Shown one piece after another: positions 54,387 to 64,000 of a stretch of 64,000 nucleotides of DNA. Under the pieces are notes generated by a model. That model was not told the origin of the DNA and made no database searches. It was given only the letters and a program-made list of their open reading frames with translations. Made by a program: the position numbers and the translations under genes. The stretch's first letter is position 1. The number at the start of each line of letters is the position of its first letter. Origin of the DNA: Henriciella mobilis (lineage in GTDB: Bacteria > Pseudomonadota > Alphaproteobacteria > Caulobacterales > Hyphomonadaceae); assembly GCF_003576315.1 (NCBI RefSeq), contig NZ_QWFZ01000003.1, forward strand, positions 620,001 through 684,000, read 5' to 3'.

Positions 54387-54402
54387 TAGGGTATGTACCC
54401 TA
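54387..54402. promoter_or_regulatory. perfect palindrome, probable TetR-family operator of the CYP153 operon
   Basis: TAGGGTA (54387-54393), TG, TACCCTA (54396-54402) lies 28 bp before the P450 start and just upstream of an A/T-rich stretch. A weak TTGCAG (54369-54374), 17-base gap, TATGTA pairing would put the palindrome over the -10 region. A TetR gene is second in the operon. Binding is inferred from position and symmetry only. Confidence 0.6.
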
Positions 54403-54430
54403 AAAAAATAAATATACAGGGAGGAAGACC

Positions 54431-55690
54431 ATGCCAGACACGATGCAGATCGATGAGGATATCCTGTCGCGAAACCTGAAGGGGCCGATCGAGTCGGTCG
54501 ATCCGAGCGAAGCGGCGCTGTTCGAACACAACCTTCACCATGAGGTGTTCCGCCGGCTGAGGCATGAGGACCCGGTCCACTTCCTGCCCGACAGCCCGTT
54601 CGGGCCGTACTGGTCGATCACGAAGTTCAACGACATCGTCACGGTCGATTCCAACCACAAGGTCTTCTCATCCGAGCCGAGCATCGTGATCGGCGACCCG
54701 ACGGACAATTTCCAGCCGCCCATGTTCATTGCGATGGACCAGCCCAAGCATGATGTTCAGCGCCGGGCGGCCCAGCCAGCGGTCGCGCCGAGCCAGCTAT
54801 CGGAGCTGGAAGCGCTGATCCGTGAGCGGGTGTGCAACATTCTCGACTCGCTGCCGGTTGGAGAGACGTTCAACTGGGTCGACGAAGTCTCGATCGAGCT
54901 GACGACGCAGATGCTGGCGACGCTGTTCGATTTCCCCTTCGAGGATCGCCACAAGCTGCCCTTCTGGTCGGACGTCGCGACCACGTCGGATGCGGTTGGC
55001 GTCAAGGGCGCGGACATGGAATGGCGGATGAAGCACCTGACCGAGTGCCTGGAATATTTCTCCCGGCTCTGGGTCGAGCGGGCCCACCAGCCGCAGAAAT
55101 TCGATTTCATCTCGCTGCTCGCCCACAATGACGAGACGCGGCACATGATCGATGACCCGATGGAGCTGCTCGGCAATCTGATGCTGCTCATTGTCGGCGG
55201 CAACGACACGACGCGAAATTCGATCTCCGGCGGGGTCTATTTCCTCAACAAGCATCCGGAGGAGTATGCCAAGCTGAAGGCCGACCCGTCGCTCATCCCG
55301 AATATGGTCTCCGAGATCATCCGCTACCAGACACCGCTCGCCCATATGCGCCGCATTGCGCTGGAGGATTTCGAGCTCGGCGGAAAGACGATCCGCAAGG
55401 GCGACAAGGTCGTGATGTGGTACTGCTCGGGCAATCGCGATGAAGACGTGATCGAGGAGCCGGACGCGTTCCGCATCGACCGCGAGCGGGCGCGCCACCA
55501 CGTCTCCTTCGGCTTCGGAATCCATCGCTGCATGGGCAACCGCGTCGCCGAGATGCAGCTGCGCATCCTGTGGGAGGAAATCCTGGCCCGCTTCGACCGG
55601 ATCGAACTGGTTGGTGAGCCGGTGCGCGTCAGCTCGAATTTCGTGACCGGCTATACCGAACTGCCCGTCCGGCTTCATCCGAAGACCTGA
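54431..55690 (+). CDS. CYP153-family cytochrome P450 alkane hydroxylase
   Basis: A 419-residue soluble P450 with GGGAGGAAG before ATG 54431. The I-helix reads LMLLIVGGNDTTRNSISGG, the ExxR is MVSEIIRYQTP, and the heme motif is SFGFGIHRCMGNRVAEMQLRI with Cys as iron ligand. The GGNDTTRNS stretch and the C-terminal RFDRIELVGEPVRVSSNFVTGY are characteristic of CYP153 enzymes, which hydroxylate medium-chain alkanes and related chains at the terminal carbon. Ferredoxin reductase and ferredoxin partners are encoded downstream. Stop and tetR start overlap (TGATG). Confidence 0.93.
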   Translation: MPDTMQIDEDILSRNLKGPIESVDPSEAALFEHNLHHEVFRRLRHEDPVHFLPDSPFGPYWSITKFNDIVTVDSNHKVFSSEPSIVIGDPTDNFQPPMFIAMDQPKHDVQRRAAQPAVAPSQLSELEALIRERVCNILDSLPVGETFNWVDEVSIELTTQMLATLFDFPFEDRHKLPFWSDVATTSDAVGVKGADMEWRMKHLTECLEYFSRLWVERAHQPQKFDFISLLAHNDETRHMIDDPMELLGNLMLLIVGGNDTTRNSISGGVYFLNKHPEEYAKLKADPSLIPNMVSEIIRYQTPLAHMRRIALEDFELGGKTIRKGDKVVMWYCSGNRDEDVIEEPDAFRIDRERARHHVSFGFGIHRCMGNRVAEMQLRILWEEILARFDRIELVGEPVRVSSNFVTGYTELPVRLHPKT

Positions 55691-56367
55691 TGGCGGCGAG
55701 GACGCGCGAGAAGATTGTCGACACGGCCAGGCAGCTGTTCAACCGGCTGCACTATGGCCATGTCACCACCGCCATGCTGGCCGAGGCGGTCGGCATTTCG
55801 GAAGGCAATCTCTGGTACCACTTCAAGACCAAGCGGGACCTGCTGGAGGCGATCACGGAGCGTTTCCTCGAGCGCAATGCCGCGCGCCTCAGGATCCGCC
55901 CGGACGGCGAGGATGTGATCGCGAGCTATGTCCGCTATCTCGAGGCGCTGGCGGGCGAGCTACGCGACTTCCGCTTCCTCTACCGTGACCAGGCGGACTA
56001 TGGCGCCCATACCGACGCGCTGGAGGAGCGCCTGCCCGATATCTACCGCCAGTCGCTGGAGAATTTCTGCGATTTCTTCCGCGCGATGCGCGATCACGGT
56101 CTGCTCGATGTCGGCGAGGACGAGATCGAGGATCTGGCGATCAATTCGATCATCGTCATCCGTTACCAGCTCGAATACCTGCGGGAATCCGGACAGGCTG
56201 ATACGGAGGGGTCAGGCGCTGTTTCCCGCGGCATTCGGCAGCATTTGACCTTGCTCTCCTATCGGCTTAATCCCGCTGCAAACACTGAGCTGCAGGGACG
56301 TATTGGCGCACTTGCAAGCACTGGGTTGAAAAATCGTGACGCCTGCGTCATGAAAGCGGAAACATAA
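55690..56367 (+). CDS. TetR-family transcriptional regulator
   Basis: A 225-residue regulator. N-terminal HTH: REKIVDTARQLFNRLHYGHV then TTAMLAEAVGISEGNLWYHFKTKRDLLEAI. The ligand-binding domain is longer and acidic in the middle (RDQADYGAHTDALEERLPDIYRQSLENF). Its ATG overlaps the P450 stop, so regulator and enzyme levels are tied. It probably represses the operon through the palindrome at 54387-54402 and responds to alkane or fatty acid derivatives; that is inference. CYP153 operons more commonly carry AraC regulators. Confidence 0.92.
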   Translation: MAARTREKIVDTARQLFNRLHYGHVTTAMLAEAVGISEGNLWYHFKTKRDLLEAITERFLERNAARLRIRPDGEDVIASYVRYLEALAGELRDFRFLYRDQADYGAHTDALEERLPDIYRQSLENFCDFFRAMRDHGLLDVGEDEIEDLAINSIIVIRYQLEYLRESGQADTEGSGAVSRGIRQHLTLLSYRLNPAANTELQGRIGALASTGLKNRDACVMKAET

Positions 56368-56376
56368 TGGGAGGGA

Positions 56377-57627
56377 GTGCAGGCCTTGGACCTGTCGACC
56401 GCAGAAAATATTGTCGTCATCGGTGGCGGCCAGGCTGGCGCACAGGCTGTGCAGTCGCTGCGCCTGTTCGGCTATGAAGGTGCGATCACGCTGGTCGGAG
56501 ACGAGACGGCACTGCCCTATCAGCGCCCGCCCCTGTCGAAAGCCTATATGAAGGGCGAGATGGCCGAGGACCGCCTCTATTTCAAACCGGCCGCCTGGTA
56601 TGAGGACAACAAGGTCGAGACGCTGCTCTCCCAGCGCGTCGAAAAGATTGACCGCTCGGCGCGCGAGGTTCATCTCGAACATGGCGGCAAGCTGGCCTAT
56701 GACGCGCTGATCATCGCGACCGGGTCGCGCCCGCGCGCGCTGCCGGTCGAGGGGGCGGATCTCGAAAACGTCTTCGACCTGCGCGGCATCTCCGATGTCG
56801 AACACATCCGGCCGAAAATGATCGCCGGCACGAGGCTGGTGATTGTCGGGGCCGGCTATATCGGCCTGGAAGCGGCGGCTGTGGCGCGCCAGCTTGGCCT
56901 TGAAGTAACCGTTCTGGAAATGGCGGGCCGCGTGCTGGAGCGCGTGACGAGCCCCGTCATCTCCGAATTCTACCAGGAGCTGCACCGCGGCCACGGCGTC
57001 GATATCCGCCTCGGCGCGCGGCTTTCGAAGCTGAAGGGTGAGGGCGGCAAGGTCACCCATGCGGTGCTCGCCGATGGCGAGGAAATCCCCGCTGACATGG
57101 TGCTCGCCGGAATCGGCATCGTGCCGAATGTGGAGCTCGCCGAAGCGGCGGGGCTGCCCTGCCGGAACGGGATCATTGTCGACGAGGATGCCCGCACATC
57201 CGACCCGCGCATCTTCGCGGCCGGTGACTGCACCGTGCGCCCGCTCGCCCACTATGCCCGCACCGGGCGGCTGGAAAGCGTCCACAATGCTATCGAGCAG
57301 GGCAAGCTCGCTGCGGCCGCCATCATGGGCAAGCCGCGCCCGGCCATCGACTGCCCGTGGTTCTGGTCCGACCAGTATGACATCAAGCTGCAGATTGCCG
57401 GCCTGTCGCAGGGCCATGACGAGGTGGTGGTGCGCGGCGACCGGGCCGGAAATAAATTTGCAGCCTTTTACCTGAAGAATGGCCGCCTGATCGCCGTCGA
57501 CGCGGTCAACAGCCCACCCGAATTCATCGCATCCAAGAAGCTGATCATGAACGGAGCCGTCATTGCACCAGACCAGCTCAGCGATACATCCAAGAGTATG
57601 AAAGACATCGCGGCCGAAGCCGCCTGA
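56377..57627 (+). CDS. FAD-dependent ferredoxin reductase (CYP153 partner)
   Basis: A 416-residue class of putidaredoxin/rubredoxin reductase, read from GTG 56377 after GGGAGGGA. FAD motif [24 protein letters not shown] motif [29 protein letters not shown], and [10 protein letters not shown] near residue 285. C-terminal reductase domain includes [16 protein letters not shown]. It passes electrons from NADH to the ferredoxin encoded next, and so to the P450. Confidence 0.94.
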   Translation: MQALDLSTAENIVVIGGGQAGAQAVQSLRLFGYEGAITLVGDETALPYQRPPLSKAYMKGEMAEDRLYFKPAAWYEDNKVETLLSQRVEKIDRSAREVHLEHGGKLAYDALIIATGSRPRALPVEGADLENVFDLRGISDVEHIRPKMIAGTRLVIVGAGYIGLEAAAVARQLGLEVTVLEMAGRVLERVTSPVISEFYQELHRGHGVDIRLGARLSKLKGEGGKVTHAVLADGEEIPADMVLAGIGIVPNVELAEAAGLPCRNGIIVDEDARTSDPRIFAAGDCTVRPLAHYARTGRLESVHNAIEQGKLAAAAIMGKPRPAIDCPWFWSDQYDIKLQIAGLSQGHDEVVVRGDRAGNKFAAFYLKNGRLIAVDAVNSPPEFIASKKLIMNGAVIAPDQLSDTSKSMKDIAAEAA

Positions 57628-57641
57628 GGAGAACCGACTGC

Positions 57642-57962
57642 ATGCCTACTATCATCTATATCGACCATGACGGTAACGAGCGCCAGATCGAGGCCAAGAA
57701 CGGCGAATCCGTCATGGAGACGGCGATCAAGAATTCCGTGCCCGGCATCGACGCCGATTGCGGCGGCGCCTGCGCCTGCGCAACCTGCCACGTCTATGTC
57801 GACGAGGCTTTCATGGACAAGGTCGGCCAGCCGGAAGACATGGAACAGTCCATGCTCGACTTCGCTGAGAACGTTCAGGCGAATTCGCGCCTGTCCTGTC
57901 AGATCACCGTCTCGGATGACCTGGACGGCCTGCGCGTGACCACGCCGGAGAGCCAGCACTAG
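57642..57962 (+). CDS. 2Fe-2S ferredoxin, adrenodoxin type (CYP153 partner)
   Basis: A 106-residue ferredoxin. The cluster ligands follow the vertebrate-type pattern: Cys at [17 protein letters not shown] (C-x5-C-x2-C) and a fourth Cys in SRLSCQITV. The acidic [13 protein letters not shown] loop is typical of P450-interacting members. It follows the reductase by 14 bp and completes a three-component alkane hydroxylase. Confidence 0.95.
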   Translation: MPTIIYIDHDGNERQIEAKNGESVMETAIKNSVPGIDADCGGACACATCHVYVDEAFMDKVGQPEDMEQSMLDFAENVQANSRLSCQITVSDDLDGLRVTTPESQH

Positions 57963-57980
57963 CTGCTCGCGCGTGCGCCC

Positions 57981-58766
57981 ATGCCGCTCTACAGCGAACT
58001 CATTGCCGGTCTCAAGCGCGGCACCCATGGCCGGATCGAGGCCAAGGTTCCTGACGACTGGCTGCAGGGGCGTACCACCTATGGCGGGCTGACGGCGGCG
58101 CTGTGCCTGGAATCGGCCCTGGAGCTGGTTCCGGACATGCCCGTCCGCGCCGCCCAGGTGGCCTTTATCGGGCCTGTCGGCGGGGACGTCGTGATCTCGC
58201 CCAGCGTCCTTCGCCGCGGCAAGTCATCGGCCTTCGTGAATGCCGACCTGGTGACTGAAGAAGGCATCATGGCGCGCTGCATCTTCACCTTCGGAGCAAA
58301 GCGCCCCTCGAAGCTCGACCAGCGCTCGCGGGCCTGTCCGGACGTGAAGGGCCCGGAAGACTGCCCATCCTTCTTCGGCGAGCGGCGGCCCAATTTCGCG
58401 AACCATTTTAATATTCGCCTCGCGGGCGGGAACCGTCCGATGAGCGGCGCAGAACATGGCGACATGACGCTCTGGCTGCGCCACAAGGATGAAGGGGCGC
58501 TGTGGAATGCGACGACGCTGCTGTCGCTCGCCGATGCGCCGCCGCCAGCCGCGATGTCGATGATGACCGAGCCGGCGCCGATCAGCTCGATGACATGGAT
58601 GGCGGAATTCCTCAGCGAGGAGATCACCACCACGGAAGGCTGGTTCATCGCCCATCATGAGGCGCAGGCGACCCGTCACGGCTATTCCAGCCAGTCCATG
58701 CGCCTGTGGAACGCCTCCGGCGATCCGGTCCTGATCGGCCGTCAGACTGTGGCGGTGTTCGGCTAA
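57981..58766 (+). CDS. acyl-CoA thioesterase-like protein (4HBT-type double hotdog)
   Basis: A 261-residue protein of the TesB-like/4HBT_3 group: GRTTYGGLTAALCLESAL with the first hotdog helix, VRAAQVAFIGPVGGDVVISPSVLRRGKSSAFVNADLV, and the second half with TWMAEFLSEEITTTEGWFIAHHEAQATRHGYSSQSM. It would release free acids from CoA esters, or act as a CoA-binding hydratase. It follows the ferredoxin by 18 bp and is probably the last gene of the CYP153 operon. Confidence 0.86.
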   Translation: MPLYSELIAGLKRGTHGRIEAKVPDDWLQGRTTYGGLTAALCLESALELVPDMPVRAAQVAFIGPVGGDVVISPSVLRRGKSSAFVNADLVTEEGIMARCIFTFGAKRPSKLDQRSRACPDVKGPEDCPSFFGERRPNFANHFNIRLAGGNRPMSGAEHGDMTLWLRHKDEGALWNATTLLSLADAPPPAAMSMMTEPAPISSMTWMAEFLSEEITTTEGWFIAHHEAQATRHGYSSQSMRLWNASGDPVLIGRQTVAVFG

Positions 58767-58773
58767 CGGCCCG

Positions 58774-59235
58774 TCAGGCCCGCATATCCTTCGAAGACCC
58801 AAGCGAAATGTATGACGTGATGCTGGCAACCTGCGGCAGGACGCCCAGCGTGTCGGCATGGAAGGCCTTGTAGGCGGCAAGATCTGCCACCTCCACTCGA
58901 AGCAGATATTCCACATTGCCGGTGATGTTATGGCACTCGCGCACTTCCGGGGCGTGGTTCATGGCCTGTTCGAAAGCGCGGGCATCTTTCTTCAGGTGCG
59001 CCGCCAGGCCGACCATCACGAAGATTGTGATGGCGGAGCCGAGTTTCGAACGGTCGATAATGGCGCGGTAGCCGCTGATGATACCAGACCGCTCCAACTC
59101 CTGGACGCGGCGCAGGCAGGCCGAGGGCGACAGGCCAACCCGGGCGGCGAGATCGACATTGCTTAGCCGCCCTTCGTTTTCGAGGGTGTGCAATATTCGA
59201 CGGTTCATGTCGTCTAGTGTGATCATTAATTGCAT
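58774..59235 (-). CDS. Lrp/AsnC-family transcriptional regulator
   Basis: A 153-residue regulator (150 if ATG 59226 is used; no decisive ribosome site). HTH: MNRRILHTLENEGRLSNVDLAARVGLSPSACLRRVQELERSGII. The C-terminal RAM domain has FVMVGLAAHLKKDARAFEQA and VRECHNITGNVEYLLRVEV. It usually senses an amino acid. Divergent from the indoleamine dioxygenase-like gene with 95 bp between, so tryptophan is a plausible effector (inference). Confidence 0.92.
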   Translation of the reverse strand: MQLMITLDDMNRRILHTLENEGRLSNVDLAARVGLSPSACLRRVQELERSGIISGYRAIIDRSKLGSAITIFVMVGLAAHLKKDARAFEQAMNHAPEVRECHNITGNVEYLLRVEVADLAAYKAFHADTLGVLPQVASITSYISLGSSKDMRA

Positions 59236-59330
59236 ATATGGCTATCAGGAGACGAGAAAAGCAAGAAAAAGCGCCTCAGAATGGATTATCATTGCGGCGA
59301 TCATAAAGAACACGCAATGGAGGTCCGCAA

Positions 59331-60512
59331 ATGCCGATCCGGCCGCTCGAATCCTATGACGTTTCCGCCGAGCGCGGTTTTCTCTGCAAGTATGAGGCAG
59401 GCGAGGTGACCTTGCCCGGCGCTTTTGCCGAGGCACGGGACGTCGCGATGAGGCTGCCGCAGATCCTGCCCACCGGACGTACGCGGGCGCTATTGCTCGA
59501 CAAGCTGCCCGATACTCTCCGGCAAGGCGATGTCGATGCGCTCAGCGACGCTGAAGCGCGTATGGCAATGGTGCATTATTCCTTCATGGTGCAGGCCTAT
59601 GTCTGGGGCGAGGCAAAAGCGCCGTCCGTGCTGCCGCGCCAGCTTGCCCAGCCGATCAGCTGGCTTGCCGACAGGCTCGGACAACAGCCGCTCCTGCCCT
59701 ATAGCGGCTATGTGCTGGACAACTGGGCGCGCTTCGATGCGGCCGCGCCCATCGATCTCGACAATGTCTACATGATCCAGAATTTCGCGAGCGGCATCGA
59801 CGAGGCCTGGTTCGTGCTCGTCCATGTTGCCATTGAAGCAGCCGCCGGCGAGGCACTGGCCGCCTTCGGGCCGGTGATCGAGGCCGTCGAAGCAGGCGAT
59901 GCTGGCACGGTGCAGCGCCGCCTCGAAGTGATGGCGGGCGTCTGGGCAAAGATCAATGCCATCTTCGACCGCATGCCTGAACAATGCGATCCCTATATCT
60001 ATTTCGAGCGTGTACGGCCCTACATTCATGGCTGGAAGGACAATCCGGCCCTGCCGGACGGCATCGTCTATGAAGGTGTCAGCGCGCATGACGGCCAGCC
60101 TGTCGCGTTTCGCGGGCAGACCGGTTCGCAATCCTCCATCGTGCCGGCCATGGATGCGCTGCTGGGGGTCGGCCATGCCGCCGATCCGATGCGTACCTAT
60201 CTCGATGAGCTACATATTTACCGCCCGCCGCACCATCGCGCGTTCATTGATGATGTGCGTGAGGCGAGCGGCTTGCGAGACTTTGTGCGGCGCGCCGGTT
60301 CGCGGGGATTGATCGATGCCTATAACGGCCTGATCCAGGCGGTCGCGGACTTCAGGACCCGCCACCTCGAATATGCGGCAAGCTATATCAACCGGCAGTC
60401 TCGCATGGCGGCCGGTAACGATACCGATGTCGGTACGGGCGGCACGCCCTTCATGAAGTACCTGAAGAAGCACCGCGACGAGACGCGGGCGCGGATGCTG
60501 GAGCTGGCCTGA
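59331..60512 (+). CDS. indoleamine 2,3-dioxygenase-family heme protein
   Basis: A 393-residue all-helical protein with IDO hallmarks: SFMVQAYVWGEAKAPSVLPRQLAQP, the FRGQTGSQSSIVPAMDALLGVGH segment, RPPHHRAFIDDV and the proximal heme His in FRTRHLEYAASYI. IDO enzymes open the indole ring of tryptophan to N-formylkynurenine. No kynurenine formamidase or kynureninase follows, so the later steps are elsewhere. GGAGG lies eight bases before the ATG. Control by the divergent Lrp regulator is likely. Confidence 0.9.
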   Translation: MPIRPLESYDVSAERGFLCKYEAGEVTLPGAFAEARDVAMRLPQILPTGRTRALLLDKLPDTLRQGDVDALSDAEARMAMVHYSFMVQAYVWGEAKAPSVLPRQLAQPISWLADRLGQQPLLPYSGYVLDNWARFDAAAPIDLDNVYMIQNFASGIDEAWFVLVHVAIEAAAGEALAAFGPVIEAVEAGDAGTVQRRLEVMAGVWAKINAIFDRMPEQCDPYIYFERVRPYIHGWKDNPALPDGIVYEGVSAHDGQPVAFRGQTGSQSSIVPAMDALLGVGHAADPMRTYLDELHIYRPPHHRAFIDDVREASGLRDFVRRAGSRGLIDAYNGLIQAVADFRTRHLEYAASYINRQSRMAAGNDTDVGTGGTPFMKYLKKHRDETRARMLELA

Positions 60513-60562
60513 GAGGGTTGCGCCGCAGAGGATGCGCGATTGCACCAGCCATAACGTGTCGT

Positions 60563-60580
60563 CCGCCCTGGCGGGCGGAA
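60563..60580. terminator. possible hairpin between convergent IDO and atpC
   Basis: A 7-bp stem TCCGCCC/GGGCGGA with a TGGC loop lies in the 101-bp convergent gap. No T tract follows on either strand, so termination here would be weak or Rho-assisted. Confidence 0.3.
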
Positions 60581-60613
60581 CGGGACGGGCGTGACTTTAG
60601 CAGGTGTAGTGTC

Positions 60614-61021
60614 CTAGTGGACGACGGCGGCCTTGAGGTCGCTCAGATAGTCGACATGGGCCTGCAGCGCGCCGTGATGCGGACTGTCCTTGCCTTCGGA
60701 CAGGAGCTTCGTCTTCGCTTCCTCAAGCTCGGCATCGACGTCGGCCACATTGACCGAAGCGAGATCGACGGCTTCTTCCGCCAGGATCGTCAGGCCAGCC
60801 GGCGTGACATCGGCGAAGCCGCCGCGCACGAACAGGCGCATCGTGGTCCTGTCGCCTTCGAGGACGCGGACAACGCCATTCTTCAGCGTCGACATGAAGG
60901 GCGCATGGTTCACCAGCACACCGAACTCGCCCTCGGTGCCGGGCGCGATCACATGGTCCACCTCGCCGGAGAACAGCTCCTTGGCGGGCGATACGAGCGA
61001 GAAGTGAAGTTTTTCAGCCAT
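60614..61021 (-). CDS. atpC: ATP synthase F1 epsilon subunit
   Basis: A 135-residue subunit: LHFSLVSPAKELFSGEVDHVIAPGTEGEFGVLVNHAP is the N-terminal beta-sandwich start, and VRGGFADVTPAGLTILAEEAVDLASVN its end, followed by a short helical part. Epsilon couples the rotor to F0 and can inhibit ATP hydrolysis. It should follow atpD directly, but here a crotonase gene on the other strand and an atpD terminator lie between, so atpC must have its own promoter in about 61022-61130 or rely on read-through. Confidence 0.96.
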   Translation of the reverse strand: MAEKLHFSLVSPAKELFSGEVDHVIAPGTEGEFGVLVNHAPFMSTLKNGVVRVLEGDRTTMRLFVRGGFADVTPAGLTILAEEAVDLASVNVADVDAELEEAKTKLLSEGKDSPHHGALQAHVDYLSDLKAAVVH

Positions 61022-61133
61022 CGAAGGTCAATCCGGATTACTGTGCTGCGATCTCAATACTGATTGGGACGCCAATGTCCACCGGGACGTGCTGTCGCGG
61101 CGGGAGAAAGGTGAGATGCGAAAGGAGGGAGCG

Positions 61134-61925
61134 ATGGGCGATCTGGTGACAATCGAGCGGCAAGGCCGCGTTGCAATCGTTCGTTTCGATACGGGCACGC
61201 GTGCGAATGCGCTTAGCCAGGCCCTCATCCGGGAACTGACAGACGCCGCGCGCCAGTTCCATGACGCGCCTGACGTCTCGGCGGTCGTCCTGACCGGGCG
61301 GGCCGACCAGTTCACGCTTGGTGCGGACCTCAAGGATCCGGAGCGGGCGGCTTCAGCGGATGCCGGGCTCAGCGAACGGCGGATCCTGCTGCGGGCCGGC
61401 CCGCGCCTCTGTCAGGCCTGGGAGGATGTCGACGCGCTGACAATCTGCGCGATCGAGGGCTGGTGCGTGGGCGGCGGGATGGCGCTTGCGGCGGCCTGCG
61501 ACCTGCGTGTCGCTTCGCGCGAGGCCATGCTCTACGTCCCAGAGGTCGAGCGCGGAATGAATATGAGCTGGGGCTCGATACCCCGCTTCGTTGCGCTGGT
61601 TGGCCCCGCGCGCACCAAGCGCCTCGCGGCACTATGCGAGAAAGTGCCGGCGCAGACCGCCTATGATTGGGGGCTGTGCGACCATCTCACCGAACCTGGC
61701 GGCGCGCTGCGCCATGCGCTGGAGGTCGCCGAGAGGGCGTCCGGCCTGCCGCCGACGGCGCTGAAAATGGTCAAGCAGGACGTGAATGTCGCCGCGCACG
61801 CCCTCGCCCGCGCGACAGCCCATCGCGACCTCGAAGCCTTCCTGCTGACGCAGGAGTCAGAGGATTTCAGGGAGGGGGTCGCAGCCTTCCTGGAGGGGCG
61901 CAAGCCGGACTATTCGGGGAATTGA
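61134..61925 (+). CDS. enoyl-CoA hydratase/isomerase (crotonase) family protein
   Basis: A 263-residue crotonase from ATG 61134 after AAAGGAGGG. Oxyanion elements: QFTLGADLKD and GWCVGGGMALAAACDLRVAS; then VPEVERGMNMSWGSIPRFVALVG. In the usual hydratase the sequence reads GGGCELAM, whose Glu (Glu144 of rat enzyme) is Ala here, whereas the second Glu (Glu164, in PEV) is kept. It may therefore be an isomerase, lyase or non-hydratase member. It is inserted on the opposite strand between atpD and atpC. Confidence 0.88.
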   Translation: MGDLVTIERQGRVAIVRFDTGTRANALSQALIRELTDAARQFHDAPDVSAVVLTGRADQFTLGADLKDPERAASADAGLSERRILLRAGPRLCQAWEDVDALTICAIEGWCVGGGMALAAACDLRVASREAMLYVPEVERGMNMSWGSIPRFVALVGPARTKRLAALCEKVPAQTAYDWGLCDHLTEPGGALRHALEVAERASGLPPTALKMVKQDVNVAAHALARATAHRDLEAFLLTQESEDFREGVAAFLEGRKPDYSGN

Positions 61926-61960
61926 AACAAAAAACAGCCGCATCGTTTCCGATGCGGCTG
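61925..61960 (-). terminator. Rho-independent terminator after atpD
   Basis: A perfect 11-bp stem CAGCCGCATCG/CGATGCGGCTG (61935-61945, 61950-61960) with a four-base loop is followed on the minus strand by TTTTTTGTTTC. It ends atpD transcription 30 bp after the stop codon and touches the crotonase stop. Confidence 0.92.
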
Positions 61961-61990
61961 CTGAATTCAATAGTGATGTGGGAGTGACGC

Positions 61991-63763
<1,773 letters not shown>

Positions 63764-64000
63764 CTACAGGGCCTCGGCACCGGAGATGATCTCGATCAGC
63801 TCCTTGGTGATCTGGGCCTGACGGGCCCGGTTATATTGCAGCGACAGGTCGTCGATCATCTCGCCGGCATTACGGGTCGCGTTGTCCATGGCGGACATGC
63901 GCGAGGCCTGCTCGCCAGCGCCGCTTTCCAGCATTGCGGAGATGATCTGCGTATTGATGTAGCGCGGCAGCAGCGTCTCGAGGATCTCTTCCTGCGAGGG
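63764..64000 (-). CDS. atpG: ATP synthase F1 gamma subunit, C-terminal part (cut by window edge)
   Basis: The last 78 codons of gamma, ending in TAG at 63764-63766. The visible sequence includes [36 protein letters not shown] and the C-terminal helix [23 protein letters not shown], which forms the rotating shaft with its N-terminal partner. Its stop lies nine bases before the atpD fusion start, so the two are cotranscribed. Confidence 0.96.
   Translation of the reverse strand, partial: PSQEEILETLLPRYINTQIISAMLESGAGEQASRMSAMDNATRNAGEMIDDLSLQYNRARQAQITKELIEIISGAEAL

Noticed and set aside
54273-54430. SAM-type riboswitch before the Cys/Met PLP gene
   Set aside because: I looked for SAM-II-like conserved blocks on the minus strand and did not find them; the notable signal there is the palindrome serving the P450 side.

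Overview
The window looks like chromosomal DNA of a marine alphaproteobacterium, most probably a member of the Hyphomonadaceae or a close relative in Caulobacterales/Maricaulales. The reasons are high G+C, tightly packed genes with ATGA/TGATG overlaps, and alphaproteobacterial gene groupings (trpF-trpB-trpA-accD-folC, ftsK-lolA, tsaE-amgK-murU-addB-addA, YebC and YmdB close together). It also has an AccD with a degenerate zinc ribbon, a CYP153 alkane hydroxylase operon and de novo glycine betaine synthesis. The taxonomic call is inference; no 16S gene is present.

Layout. 1-7.7 kb: LON-domain protein (cut by the window edge), Trm112-like, DUF971 and small membrane proteins, a UbiH-family hydroxylase, AmtB with a strong terminator, FtsK, LolA. 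7.9-16.7 kb: FKBP isomerase, periplasmic MsrA, YebC, an EAL protein, YmdB-type phosphodiesterase, a large lipoprotein of unknown function, a YgjP-like metallopeptidase, a CPA antiporter. 16.7-27.1 kb: MotA-like channel, MFS carrier, lytic transglycosylase, L36, HAD phosphatase, TPR protein, hydrolase, alkaline phosphatase, DMT carrier, GluQ synthetase, a second MsrA and tRNA-Ser(GGA). 27.2-34.7 kb: a LysR regulator divergent from a small oxidoreductase/AhpD-like group, a flavoprotein, the glycine betaine methyltransferase pair and a CoA transferase. 34.9-40.8 kb: trpF-trpB-VOC-cutA-trpA-accD-folC. 40.9-44.3 kb: a lipoprotein, two SDRs, a GIY-YIG nuclease gene bracketed by two composite palindromic repeats, another REP-like unit, thioredoxin. 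44.4-54.3 kb: addA, addB, murU, amgK, tsaE and a Cys/Met-type PLP enzyme, all on the minus strand with overlapping ends. 54.4-58.8 kb: CYP153 P450, TetR regulator, ferredoxin reductase, ferredoxin, thioesterase. 58.8-60.5 kb: Lrp regulator divergent from an indoleamine 2,3-dioxygenase-like gene. 60.6-64 kb: atpC, a crotonase on the opposite strand, atpD and the end of atpG.

Two observations stand out. (1) The ATP synthase beta subunit is read as one uninterrupted 587-residue frame. Its first 112 residues are a four-cysteine domain plus an Ala/Pro/Lys-rich linker absent from ordinary beta subunits, yet a good ribosome binding site and ATG also lie at the canonical AtpD start. The same atp cluster is split by an opposite-strand crotonase gene and a terminator between atpD and atpC. 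(2) A 96-residue GIY-YIG nuclease gene sits exactly between two copies of a composite double-hairpin repeat sharing a 32-nt identical block, an arrangement resembling a minimal REP-type mobile element. Also worth attention are a perfect palindrome in front of the CYP153 operon (probable TetR operator), a 9-bp tandem repeat in the trpF leader, and a long AT-rich leader before the betaine genes.

Physiology implied: use of medium-chain alkanes (CYP153, ferredoxin partners, thioesterase), osmoprotection by betaine, peptidoglycan recycling through AmgK/MurU, recombination repair by AddAB, methionine sulfoxide repair in two compartments, and both synthesis and oxidation of tryptophan.
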